From the NCBI GenBank assembly GCA_000433775.1, contig HF998467.1, positions 1 to 18,208 of the forward strand: a DNA stretch of 18,208 nt, in the 5' to 3' direction. Source of the stretch: Corallococcus sp. CAG:1435 (lineage in GTDB: Bacteria > Bacillota > Clostridia > Christensenellales > CAG-314). This document shows positions 1 through 7,031 of this stretch, piece after piece. Position 1 is the stretch's first letter. Each line of letters starts with the position of its first letter. The translations under genes and the position numbers were made by a program. Below the pieces are notes generated by a model, which ran no database searches, was not told where the DNA came from, and saw only the letters and a program-made list of their open reading frames with translations.

Positions 1-1
1 C

Positions 2-1147
2 AACGGACAGAGAAACAGCACCGTGGATTTTGAACTGAACCACAACGAAGGAATGGTGGTCAGTTATGCAAGTCAGAATAGCATGCGGCTTACAAATCTT
101 TCCGCTACCACGCAAAACAGCGAGGGCGTAACGCTATCGGCAACGATTCTACCTGAGACTGCAATCGATAAAACGGTATTGTGGGAAATTTCCTGGAAGA
201 ATCCCGAATCGGAATGGGCAAGCGGTAAGACGATAGACGATTATGTTACCATCAGCGAAACGACTACGGCAAGCGGTGAAAGTATTACGGTCAACTGTTT
301 GAAAGACTTCGGAGAACAGGTTGTCATCAAAGCGGTTGCAAATTCGGACGATAAGGTAAATGCGATGTGTCTGGCCGATTACGCACAGAAGATTAAATCT
401 CTCAATTATACGTTCAAATACGGCACTTCGTCAATGACTACTCCGATAGCCGATTCTGACGGGGTTTACCGTGTGGACTATACGGGCGAAGAAAAGAATT
501 ATACCGTTGAGTGCGTACCTGTTTATACAAACTATACCATTCAAGACGAATTCACCAAGACGGTCAGCGGTCAGTTTACCGATTCCTTCGGATATTCTGC
601 AAGCTATACTTTAACGGAAATTGCTATGCAGGCGGGACTGTTTATCGGTTCCGATGCAGAAGGCGAGATGACGGAAAACGCTCAGAGCTTTGTCGACCTT
701 ATTGTCACGGCAAGTAAAACGGGGAATTATAATGCTTTGGCTTCCATGCTGTCATCGGCAAGTACTAAGTATAATGCGTTGACTACTGAAGAAAAAGCGC
801 ATTCGAGAGTGGTGAACGCAAAACAGGCAATGGAACATATCGGAGCGGGGTTGCAAGACGGTCGTGTCGATACGGAAGATCTTGAAGGAGCTCAGGATAT
901 CCTCAACGGCTATGTGGCGCCGTTGCCTTCGGGAGATTTTACGGGCGGCGTTCATATCGAATCGGTTGACGCCTTGCTGAACGCAGCCAAGAACTGCAAC
1001 AACGCAAGCAAAGGCATTGTTGTATTTACGGTAACGTACAAGGGGACCTATTCCGATGCGACTTTCCGTATTGAACTCGGCTATACGTCTGATTCCATTG
1101 AGGTCGCAAGGTCTATGGAAATGTCTAAACCTTCCATTATTTTTTGA
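2..1147 (+). CDS. Secreted Ig-like (Big_2-type) repeat protein, C-terminal part
   Basis: The reading frame is open to the left edge, so this is the 3' part of a longer gene; a GTG at 23 is only an internal codon or a weak alternative start. Residues about 20-120 (counted from the GTG) have the alternating beta-strand pattern of a bacterial Ig-like domain, with a stretch resembling the Big_2 signature (LSATILPETAIDKTVLWEIS). The rest is polar, Thr/Ser/Tyr-rich and low in cysteine, as in extracellular proteins, and no membrane anchor is seen at the C-terminus. It ends 14 bases before the next start, so it is probably cotranscribed with the secreted and membrane proteins that follow. In the phage-like reading of this block it could be a virion tip or adhesion protein; it could equally be a general surface adhesin. 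The function is unproven. Confidence 0.75.
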   Translation, partial: NGQRNSTVDFELNHNEGMVVSYASQNSMRLTNLSATTQNSEGVTLSATILPETAIDKTVLWEISWKNPESEWASGKTIDDYVTISETTTASGESITVNCLKDFGEQVVIKAVANSDDKVNAMCLADYAQKIKSLNYTFKYGTSSMTTPIADSDGVYRVDYTGEEKNYTVECVPVYTNYTIQDEFTKTVSGQFTDSFGYSASYTLTEIAMQAGLFIGSDAEGEMTENAQSFVDLIVTASKTGNYNALASMLSSASTKYNALTTEEKAHSRVVNAKQAMEHIGAGLQDGRVDTEDLEGAQDILNGYVAPLPSGDFTGGVHIESVDALLNAAKNCNNASKGIVVFTVTYKGTYSDATFRIELGYTSDSIEVARSMEMSKPSIIF

Positions 1148-1161
1148 CGGAGGTGAGCGAT

Positions 1162-3138
1162 ATGACTCGTGAAATAAGATTCAAGCTATTGACGTGTCTT
1201 ATCGCATTGGCAATTTTGTTCGGCGTCGTCTTTTCGGCGGCGCCGAATATCGCTTATGCGGAGGGTACGTTGAATTTCGATACGACTAACGTATTGGACG
1301 ACTTGCGGTCCTCATCCGTTGGCGGCGAACCGTTCGATCTGAATGATTATCCTTTCGACGAGAGCAAGGATATACAGATTATAAATTTCGTTGAGCATTG
1401 CTATTCGTACAAAGCGAATATGCGTGGAAACTACGGACTGTATGTGTACGTCTATAACCCAAAGGGACTGAACTTATCGACAAACAGCAAGAGTAACAAG
1501 ATCCAGATGGCAGTATCGTATGATGCAGACGAAAATCCGAACGATTACGCAAAGTTTGATTTGCAGTTTTTGAGTAAGTCCGAAGAGAGTAATTACAAAA
1601 ATCTGTTTTATAAGTTCAAGGTAATTGACCGAGAGATTGACGGTACGACTTTTGCGGAAAGGGTAAACAGCAACGAACGCAGATATGACGTTTCGGGGAT
1701 TGAGCTTACGACATACGGGCAGGTCAATGCAGTTGATTATCCTTGCGGAGGCTCTTACATATTTTCGGGCTATGTGAAAGGATATGGCCCCGATCCGTCT
1801 GCCGAAAGTACGCTTGTTTCTATCGTAAGAGAGATGGAAACCATTTCCCTTGACGTCAGAGGAACAAATTATCGCACGGAGTCCAGTTCTGCAGGAAAGG
1901 ATCATCAAAACCAGCTTGAAAGCGTGTATTTCAGCGTGGATAACGATATTTTGGAGCAGTACGGAAAATTACAGAAGGTCAAGGCAGAATGGTACGAATA
2001 TAAGACGGCTCCCATTGTTGTCGTTTCCGATAAAGCCGTTTATGACGCATTAAGCGATTACGTTGGCAAAAACATCGGCGAACATACGGACTCTCTAAGG
2101 TATATGCTCGGTTACGGACGAAACGTCATTTCTTCACCCGGCTCTACCGTCATTACTTATAACTGGTCCTATAACGTAGATTGTTATTCGAATATCGGAC
2201 TGAGTTCGTTTGTAGTAAATTCCTACGATGTTTGCGAATTGTTGTCTTATCTGTTTTATACGGGCGGTACAAGCGCAAAAGACTATGTGCTTTCAAGCGA
2301 TACACTGAAAGATTGGATTTACACCTATGACAAAAGTAGTGCCAACGGATACTTACCCATCAAAGAGGGACAGATCAGCGCCGATTTGTTTTTGGACAGT
2401 GTGGACAAGGATAGGACTATGGGTTACAACTGCGTTGAGATAGACGCTTCGGAAGAATACGATTTGCTGTCATATACCGCAAACCACGGCTTTTGGGATA
2501 AGGTGTGCGATTACGGTTTTTTTGCTACGTTGTTTGGAAAGGTGCCTACCGACGAAAACGTGTTCGGCATAGAGCCGATTTATGCGGTGACCGATCAGGA
2601 TGTCTCATACGACAATGAAGGGATTGCAAAGACTCTCTTAATTGACGAAGGCGATGTGGATGAGTTTAAGGAGTATTATGAGGCGGCTAAAAAGCAGGAC
2701 AAGACGACTTTTCTGTTTCGGTTTGCGGTGACGGATTATTTCGCCGGAGGCGTGGATATTGACGATACAAAGAGCGAAACGGGCTTGCTGATTAAAGACT
2801 CGGCTTATATGGCGCAGGAAACGGTGTTTATGGACTTCGATATTATCCAACTTACTTTTAATCGTGACGGGGTATATCACGTAATACCCGTTGTATCCAG
2901 TCCTGTCGACGTGGTTGGAGCAATCACGCCGCCCGTTGAGTTCGATGGATATGAATGGTGGAAGATCCTGCTTGCAGTTTTGCTGCTTATCCTTTTAATA
3001 GTCATACTATTTCCGATTCTGCCGTGGATTGTCAAAGGTGTGTTCTGGATTATCTCGTTGCCGTTCAAGGCTGTTGCCGCACTGTTTAAGAGTATCGACA
3101 AGGCAAGAAAAAAGCGAAAAGAGAAAAAGGAGGAATGA
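1162..3138 (+). CDS. Secreted protein with C-terminal membrane anchor (pIII-like candidate)
   Basis: A 658-residue protein. I chose the ATG at 1162 because GGAGG lies 8 bases upstream (1149-1153); a TTG at 1144 lacks such a site. The N-terminus is a clear signal peptide: a basic start (MTREIRFK), a hydrophobic core, and a likely cleavage near AYA-EG at residues 31-34. A long polar, Tyr/Asp/Ser-rich ectodomain follows. Near the end come one strong hydrophobic span (WWKILLAVLLLILLIVILF), a second weaker hydrophobic stretch, and a highly basic tail (KARKKRKEKKEE). This topology, exported body with a C-terminal anchor and short basic cytoplasmic end, is that of filamentous-phage adsorption protein pIII, but also of many Gram-positive surface proteins. 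I recognise no domain family. Its place just before a tiny membrane protein and a P-loop membrane protein supports the phage reading. Confidence 0.8.
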   Translation: MTREIRFKLLTCLIALAILFGVVFSAAPNIAYAEGTLNFDTTNVLDDLRSSSVGGEPFDLNDYPFDESKDIQIINFVEHCYSYKANMRGNYGLYVYVYNPKGLNLSTNSKSNKIQMAVSYDADENPNDYAKFDLQFLSKSEESNYKNLFYKFKVIDREIDGTTFAERVNSNERRYDVSGIELTTYGQVNAVDYPCGGSYIFSGYVKGYGPDPSAESTLVSIVREMETISLDVRGTNYRTESSSAGKDHQNQLESVYFSVDNDILEQYGKLQKVKAEWYEYKTAPIVVVSDKAVYDALSDYVGKNIGEHTDSLRYMLGYGRNVISSPGSTVITYNWSYNVDCYSNIGLSSFVVNSYDVCELLSYLFYTGGTSAKDYVLSSDTLKDWIYTYDKSSANGYLPIKEGQISADLFLDSVDKDRTMGYNCVEIDASEEYDLLSYTANHGFWDKVCDYGFFATLFGKVPTDENVFGIEPIYAVTDQDVSYDNEGIAKTLLIDEGDVDEFKEYYEAAKKQDKTTFLFRFAVTDYFAGGVDIDDTKSETGLLIKDSAYMAQETVFMDFDIIQLTFNRDGVYHVIPVVSSPVDVVGAITPPVEFDGYEWWKILLAVLLLILLIVILFPILPWIVKGVFWIISLPFKAVAALFKSIDKARKKRKEKKEE

Positions 3139-3141
3139 CAA

Positions 3142-3276
3142 ATGAAAACGGTTAAGAGAATACTTGCCTTATGCCTCTTGATCGTGACCGTATTGGTCGT
3201 CGGCTATCTCGTCTATACGGGTAGCCGATTGACCGACGGTCAGGCGATTATCTCTCAGGTAGGAGGTATATTATGA
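3142..3276 (+). CDS. 44-residue single-span membrane protein
   Basis: A short gene with good translation signals: AAGGAGGA at 3127-3134 sits 7-8 bases before the ATG. The product starts MKTVKRILALCLLIVTVLVV, a basic start and one hydrophobic span (about residues 6-25), followed by a short polar tail ending in VGGIL. Its stop codon overlaps the ATG of the next gene as ATGA (3273-3276), and the Shine-Dalgarno of the next gene (AGGAGG, 3261-3266) lies inside this gene, so the two are probably translationally coupled. Tiny membrane proteins at this place in filamentous phages are coat proteins. This one lacks the basic C-terminal tail of a classical major coat protein, so a minor coat protein or a small accessory membrane protein is as likely. 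It could also be a mere leader for coupling. Confidence 0.6.
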   Translation: MKTVKRILALCLLIVTVLVVGYLVYTGSRLTDGQAIISQVGGIL

Positions 3277-5399
3277 ATAGACGAAATGCAGTCAATACCA
3301 TATTTTCAGTAATTGTGTCGGTAGGTTTTGTCCTTCTCGGCATCTTCGTCTTTTCGTCCTCTTATTTAAGAGCGTTTGAGGCAGGCGGTAGCTTGATAAA
3401 TTCAATCAAGTTTTACTTCTGCGAGATATTCGGAATAGCGCACAATACCGTGCCTACGGTAAATTCTTGGTCTGAAGTTATTAAGTGGGATATCTTGCTC
3501 CCATCGGATTTTGATACGTTCAAGGTTTCGGCAGTACAGTTTTTTGAACTACTTGTAGACAAGGAAAATTTCATCGGTTATTGGTTGGTGGTCGGGGATA
3601 AATTGGCGGTTGTGGCAAAGGTAATTGCAATTGTTCTCCCTTGCGTTCTTGTATTTGTCTTTGCGTTGAAACGGCTCTATGCAAGCGGGAACACAAAGCA
3701 CAACAAAGATACGCTGCCGCTCAAAGCGTTCAAATCGGTATCCCGTGCTACATATCAGCCCTTGAAACGGTTTGTTCTCGGTTATATCGACTTTCTCAAA
3801 CAGACGAATTGGTTGTGGATATGTTGGCTTGTGATGTGGGCGTTTCATCTCAATCTCGTAAGTATCGTATTGGGCTTCTTTGCCTACTACTTTTACTTTT
3901 CGGTGTCCTTCGACGTCGCATCTACTTATACGCAGGTGTGTAAACTGTTTATCGACTTGGAGGTTATCTTCCGACACTTCCCGTGGTGGAGTATCGCCAT
4001 AATTGCGTGGCTTATCTTCAACCGATGGAGAAAGTCTATTGCCTTGAACAGACTGAGGCATTTTGAGGCAAGAAACTGTGGGTTTATCAACGAAGTACCT
4101 ATCGTGTCTATCTCGTGCGGAAGTATGGGCAAGAAGAAAACAACGCTCATCACGGATATGGCACTCTCGCAAGAAGTGATGTTCAGGCAAAAGGCATACG
4201 ACATTCTCAAAAACAACGATATGAAATTTCCCATGTTCCCGTGGATAGCCTTCGAGGACGAATTAAGGCTCTGTATGGAACACGGCACCGTGTACAATCT
4301 TGCGACGGTCAAGGAATGGGTAAAGCTGAAAGAAAATCGCTACCTTAGGAATGGCAGAACGGAATTGCAATTATACGGCTACGATATTTGCCGTTATGGG
4401 GCGTCTTTTAACGACGGACTGAGAGTCAGTACGCTGTTTGAAGTGTTGGAAATATACGCTCAGGCGTACTTCATCTACGTTATCGAAAGCAGTCTTATCG
4501 TGTCAAATTACTCAATTCGAGAGGATAACGAACTTGTAAGCAACGGCAATTTCCCGATCTGGGTATCCGATTTCTTCCCGGAAGGAATCACCGAAGGTAG
4601 ACACGCTCATATCCTCGATTTCGACGTGTTGAGGCTCGGGAAAAAGGTCATAGAAAATAACCCGAAGGCAGGCAGCTTTGAATTCGGCGTTGTGGCAATT
4701 ACAGAGATAGGAAAGGAGCGCGGAAACAATCTGGAACTCAAGGAAGTCAAGAAGGGTACGGAAGAAACAAACCAAAAGAATGACCTGTTCAATGCGTGGC
4801 TCAAAATGTGCAGGCACTCGGCAACGGTAGATAATTTCCCGTTTATCAAGGTTTTTACAGACGAACAGAGACCGGAGTCTTGGGGCGCCGATGCAAGAGA
4901 TTTGTGCGACATAATTCATATCGTGCAGTCGGGAGATCAACGGCTTGCTTTACCTTTTTACACGATAGAAGAAATGATAAGCGAATGGGCCTTCAACCGA
5001 TTTATTGCCATGTATTACGATTTCCGCTTCCGCAGGGGCGACAATACGTTGCTCGTGCATTTGCTGAAATGCGTGACGTCGTGGATATGGCGCAGGAACG
5101 TAAGGATATTCAACAGGTTCGGTTATTCGATATTGAAGATAGAAAAAGAGCGCGGCACTATGGACGGAAAGCCTGAGAATAAGAAGTATTATCTGATGAA
5201 TAAGAAGATTTACAGCCGCCGTTTTTCGACGGACTGTTTCAGCGATTATTTCAACGACATGGCGAAGAAAACGAATGTCGGACTTGTGGACTATATGGAA
5301 TACGTTACGGAAAAAGCGAGCGTTGACGAACTCAAAATGCAGAACAGTTATTTTATCAATTCACTATACAGGGATACCGACGAAACGGGTTCTGCGTAA
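3273..5399 (+). CDS. Membrane P-loop ATPase, candidate pI/Zot-type assembly protein
   Basis: A 708-residue protein with AGGAGG 6 bases before its ATG. Hydrophobic segments lie at about residues 8-30, 108-132, 178-212 and 235-250, giving a membrane-embedded N-terminal third. A soluble NTPase-like region follows: a glycine- and lysine-rich loop GSMGKKKTT at 283-291 after a hydrophobic strand (VPIVSIS), a Walker-B-like strand VVAITEIG (473-480), and TDEQRPESWGADAR from residue 529, which resembles the sensor region of Zot/pI proteins. The order coat-like genes, this ATPase, then a rolling-circle Rep matches inoviruses, where pI drives virion assembly and export at the inner membrane. Known pI proteins usually have the ATPase N-terminal to the membrane segment, so the order here is different. 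The third glycine of a classical Walker A is replaced by lysine. Alternatives are a VirD4/TcpA-like coupling protein or an uncharacterised membrane ATPase. Confidence 0.6.
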   Translation: MNRRNAVNTIFSVIVSVGFVLLGIFVFSSSYLRAFEAGGSLINSIKFYFCEIFGIAHNTVPTVNSWSEVIKWDILLPSDFDTFKVSAVQFFELLVDKENFIGYWLVVGDKLAVVAKVIAIVLPCVLVFVFALKRLYASGNTKHNKDTLPLKAFKSVSRATYQPLKRFVLGYIDFLKQTNWLWICWLVMWAFHLNLVSIVLGFFAYYFYFSVSFDVASTYTQVCKLFIDLEVIFRHFPWWSIAIIAWLIFNRWRKSIALNRLRHFEARNCGFINEVPIVSISCGSMGKKKTTLITDMALSQEVMFRQKAYDILKNNDMKFPMFPWIAFEDELRLCMEHGTVYNLATVKEWVKLKENRYLRNGRTELQLYGYDICRYGASFNDGLRVSTLFEVLEIYAQAYFIYVIESSLIVSNYSIREDNELVSNGNFPIWVSDFFPEGITEGRHAHILDFDVLRLGKKVIENNPKAGSFEFGVVAITEIGKERGNNLELKEVKKGTEETNQKNDLFNAWLKMCRHSATVDNFPFIKVFTDEQRPESWGADARDLCDIIHIVQSGDQRLALPFYTIEEMISEWAFNRFIAMYYDFRFRRGDNTLLVHLLKCVTSWIWRRNVRIFNRFGYSILKIEKERGTMDGKPENKKYYLMNKKIYSRRFSTDCFSDYFNDMAKKTNVGLVDYMEYVTEKASVDELKMQNSYFINSLYRDTDETGSA

Positions 5400-5407
5400 A
5401 GACGATC

Positions 5408-5431
5408 GGTACTCCTGTAAAGGAGGTATCC
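5408..5431 (+). promoter_or_regulatory. Hairpin covering the Rep ribosome binding site
   Basis: GGTACTCCT (5408-5416), loop GTAA, then AGGAGGTATCC (5421-5431) directly before the Rep ATG at 5432. Five pairs form next to the loop, then four more with two single-base bulges. The whole Shine-Dalgarno of the initiator is paired in this fold, so it could limit Rep translation. The bases are seen; the regulatory role is inferred. Confidence 0.45.
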
Positions 5432-6478
5432 ATGCCATACGGCGAATGTAAAATCTATTTTGACGGCAGTCATTACATAGGAATACCGCACACGACAAGG
5501 CCGTCAAGACGGCGATCTAAACCACCGGAAGAAGAAATCCTTGTAACGGATAATGAAACGGAACAGACAGCTGAAACGGAAGTCAATATCACGATAGAAG
5601 AAAGCGCACCGTCAAATGACGATGCGCCTATTGTGCGTGCAGAAAATGAAGAACCATCCGAGTCGGAGTCCGAACGGCAAACTGAACCACAGCCGAAGGT
5701 GAGGACAATGACAAGAAAGGAATTGTTTGAGGAATTGTATCAGGAAAGTAACGGAAAAACCAGAGCTGCAAGAAGGAAGTTTATTATCGGCAAAATGAAG
5801 CCGTATTTTAAGGACGAAGATAGTGCCATACGTTACGTAAATTCGCAGTTTGAGAGGAAGATTAGAAATTTGATTTGTAGGCGCGTAAGGCTTACTCGCA
5901 AGGTCAATTTACAGGAGTTTAACTTTTTTGTGACGTTCACCTATGACGGAGAGAAGCATACCGAGGAGAGCTTTAAGAAGAAGCTACAAGGCTGTTTCAA
6001 AATGATGTGTCATCGCAAAGGTTGGAAGTATGTTGGTGTATGGGAACGCTCTCCAGAAAAGCGCCGTCTTCACTTTCACGGCTTGTTCTATATTCCAGAA
6101 GGCTCGATGCCGGGCAAACTTATTGAGGTCATGGACTATTCTCCCATCAAAAAGAGGGTACAAAAGACTGTTCAGAATACTTACTTTAACGAACGGTTTG
6201 GAAGGTCCGATTTCAAGGCTGTAGAAGATCGTACTATGCTTGGAGAAGCCGTAGCGTACCTCACGAAGTATATGGAGAAAACAGGCGAAAAGATGGTCTA
6301 CTCCAAAGGACTGCCTCAGTTTTTTATTTCGGACATTATGGACGAAGATATTGTCTGTCCGATAGGACTTGAAGATAAGAAACTGCTTCTCTTTGACGAT
6401 TTCTCGTGCTGGGATGAGGGCTGCTATATGGGCAAGGTGAGCAAAGCCGTCATAGAGCAAATGCGCAAATGTAACTGA
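5432..6478 (+). CDS. HUH-type rolling-circle replication initiator (Rep)
   Basis: A 348-residue protein with AAAGGAGG 5 bases before the ATG. Residues 1-100 are acidic, Glu/Ser/Pro/Thr-rich and probably disordered; the catalytic part starts near residue 120. It shows the three rolling-circle motifs: motif I FFVTFTYDG (165-173); motif II HFHG (214-217), the His-hydrophobic-His metal site; and motif III YLTKY (276-280) with one candidate nicking tyrosine and a conserved lysine. This pattern is shared by replication proteins of small single-stranded DNA phages (inovirus G2P and microvirus-like families) and some plasmids. The enzyme would nick the plus strand at an origin and become linked to its 5' end. 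Two large hairpins directly downstream are the obvious candidate origin. The fold assignment is firm; phage rather than plasmid is inference from context. Confidence 0.85.
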   Translation: MPYGECKIYFDGSHYIGIPHTTRPSRRRSKPPEEEILVTDNETEQTAETEVNITIEESAPSNDDAPIVRAENEEPSESESERQTEPQPKVRTMTRKELFEELYQESNGKTRAARRKFIIGKMKPYFKDEDSAIRYVNSQFERKIRNLICRRVRLTRKVNLQEFNFFVTFTYDGEKHTEESFKKKLQGCFKMMCHRKGWKYVGVWERSPEKRRLHFHGLFYIPEGSMPGKLIEVMDYSPIKKRVQKTVQNTYFNERFGRSDFKAVEDRTMLGEAVAYLTKYMEKTGEKMVYSKGLPQFFISDIMDEDIVCPIGLEDKKLLLFDDFSCWDEGCYMGKVSKAVIEQMRKCN

Positions 6479-6491
6479 ACTACGAATGGTA

Positions 6492-6596
6492 AAATACGGT
6501 CAAAAAACGGAAAATGTGTGACGGTGAAAGCGGAAGATCGCCCAAGCGGTTCAGCGGGCGACTCCGCTTCCGTCAGCACTCCGTTTTTCCGTATTT
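6492..6596. repeat. Large nested imperfect hairpin, candidate origin or packaging signal
   Basis: Five paired blocks nest around a 12-base loop: AAATACGG (6492-6499) with CCGTATTT (6589-6596); AAAAACGG (6503-6510) with CCGTTTTT (6581-6588); TGACGG (6519-6524) with CCGTCA (6570-6575); AAGCGGA (6528-6534) with TCCGCTT (6563-6569); CGCCC (6539-6543) with GGGCG (6556-6560). It begins 14 bases after the Rep stop codon. Its size and place suit a rolling-circle origin or virion packaging hairpin. It could also act as a transcription end for the upstream operon, although no clear T-run follows. Confidence 0.7.
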
Positions 6597-6613
6597 CAGT
6601 CGAGTTAAGTTTA

Positions 6614-6681
6614 CGTGGCGTGTGCTTGTCGCGGCGGAGCGAAGCGACGCCGCTCTCGTATCAAGACAAGCACACGCCACG
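6614..6681. repeat. Hairpin with perfect 17-bp stem, candidate origin
   Basis: CGTGGCGTGTGCTTGTC (6614-6630) is an exact reverse complement of 6665-6681. The 34-base interior contains a second GC-rich stem, GCGGCG (6631-6636) with CGCCGC (6648-6653), leaving an asymmetric unpaired stretch at 6654-6664. No coding sequence explains it. It follows the nested hairpin by 17 bases, so the two form one structured intergenic region, as in the origin and packaging region of filamentous phages. Which hairpin carries the nick site cannot be read from sequence alone. Confidence 0.75.
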
Positions 6682-6779
6682 GTTGCAAAATATATTATAT
6701 TGTTATTTGGTTTATTATTTACTTTCTTGAAAAGGAAATATTAGTTTGTTAAAAAGTAATAAATTTTAAGTTGTTATCC
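6682..6779. other. AT-rich spacer between origin-like hairpins and the restriction operon
   Basis: About 100 bases with no supportable gene. Base composition drops sharply to AT-rich right after the 17-bp stem, marking the left edge of the restriction-modification block. No insertion sequence, direct repeat or attachment core could be recognised at the junction. Confidence 0.5.
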
Positions 6780-6808
6780 TTGAAAAAAACTTTATAGCAT
6801 GCTATAAT
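6780..6808 (+). promoter_or_regulatory. Sigma-A-type promoter of the restriction-modification operon
   Basis: TTGAAA (6780-6785) and TATAAT (6803-6808) are separated by exactly 17 bases, close to consensus. Transcription would start near 6815, about 25 bases before the controller ATG. The -10 box overlaps a perfect palindrome, which fits control by the first gene of the operon. Confidence 0.8.
6792..6807. promoter_or_regulatory. 16-bp palindromic operator over the -10 box
   Basis: TTATAGCATGCTATAA is a perfect inverted repeat that covers the downstream part of the promoter spacer and five of six bases of the -10 box. A dimeric HTH protein bound here would block RNA polymerase. The neighbouring HTH gene is the likely binder, which would give an autorepressed controller. 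The palindrome is seen; the binding is inferred. Confidence 0.65.
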
Positions 6809-6839
6809 TATCTATAAATATTTATAAAGGGGTATTTGC

Positions 6840-7031
6840 ATGGAATTTAAAAGTAAGATATTAAAAGTCCGCTGTGAATTAAACCTGTCTCAAGAATCTT
6901 TAGCAAAAGAATTAGGTGTATCGTTTACAACAATTAATCGATGGGAAAAAGGACATGCTAAACCAAGCATATTGTTTGAAAATCGATTTAATAAATATTG
7001 TGCAAACAAAGGGATTGTTTTTTATGAGTAA
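6840..7031 (+). CDS. XRE-family HTH controller of the restriction-modification operon
   Basis: A 63-residue protein that is almost entirely one helix-turn-helix domain: LSQESLAKELGVSFTTINRWEKGHAKPS (about residues 16-43) has the XRE/Cro pattern, including the SxxTINRWEKG recognition helix and following turn. AAAGGGG ends 7 bases before the ATG. Its stop lies 8 bases inside the first methyltransferase, so the two are coupled. Small HTH proteins at the head of Type II restriction operons (C proteins) time expression so that methylation comes before cutting. Here the palindrome overlaps the operon's own -10 box, which points to repression rather than activation. A simple methyltransferase-linked repressor is the other possibility. 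Confidence 0.8.
   Translation: MEFKSKILKVRCELNLSQESLAKELGVSFTTINRWEKGHAKPSILFENRFNKYCANKGIVFYE

Noticed and set aside
3549..4190. A 213-residue minus-strand frame
   Set aside because: It lies wholly inside the 708-residue ATPase gene, has no ribosome site and an unlikely composition; it is the shadow of the real gene.
6514..6744. Overlapping frames of 70-76 residues after Rep
   Set aside because: They run through both large hairpins, have no ribosome site, and their content reflects the inverted repeats rather than a protein.
6916..7023. Earlier start for the large methyltransferase
   Set aside because: The added 36 residues are the controller HTH gene read in another frame and there is no ribosome site before 6916, whereas 7024 has one.
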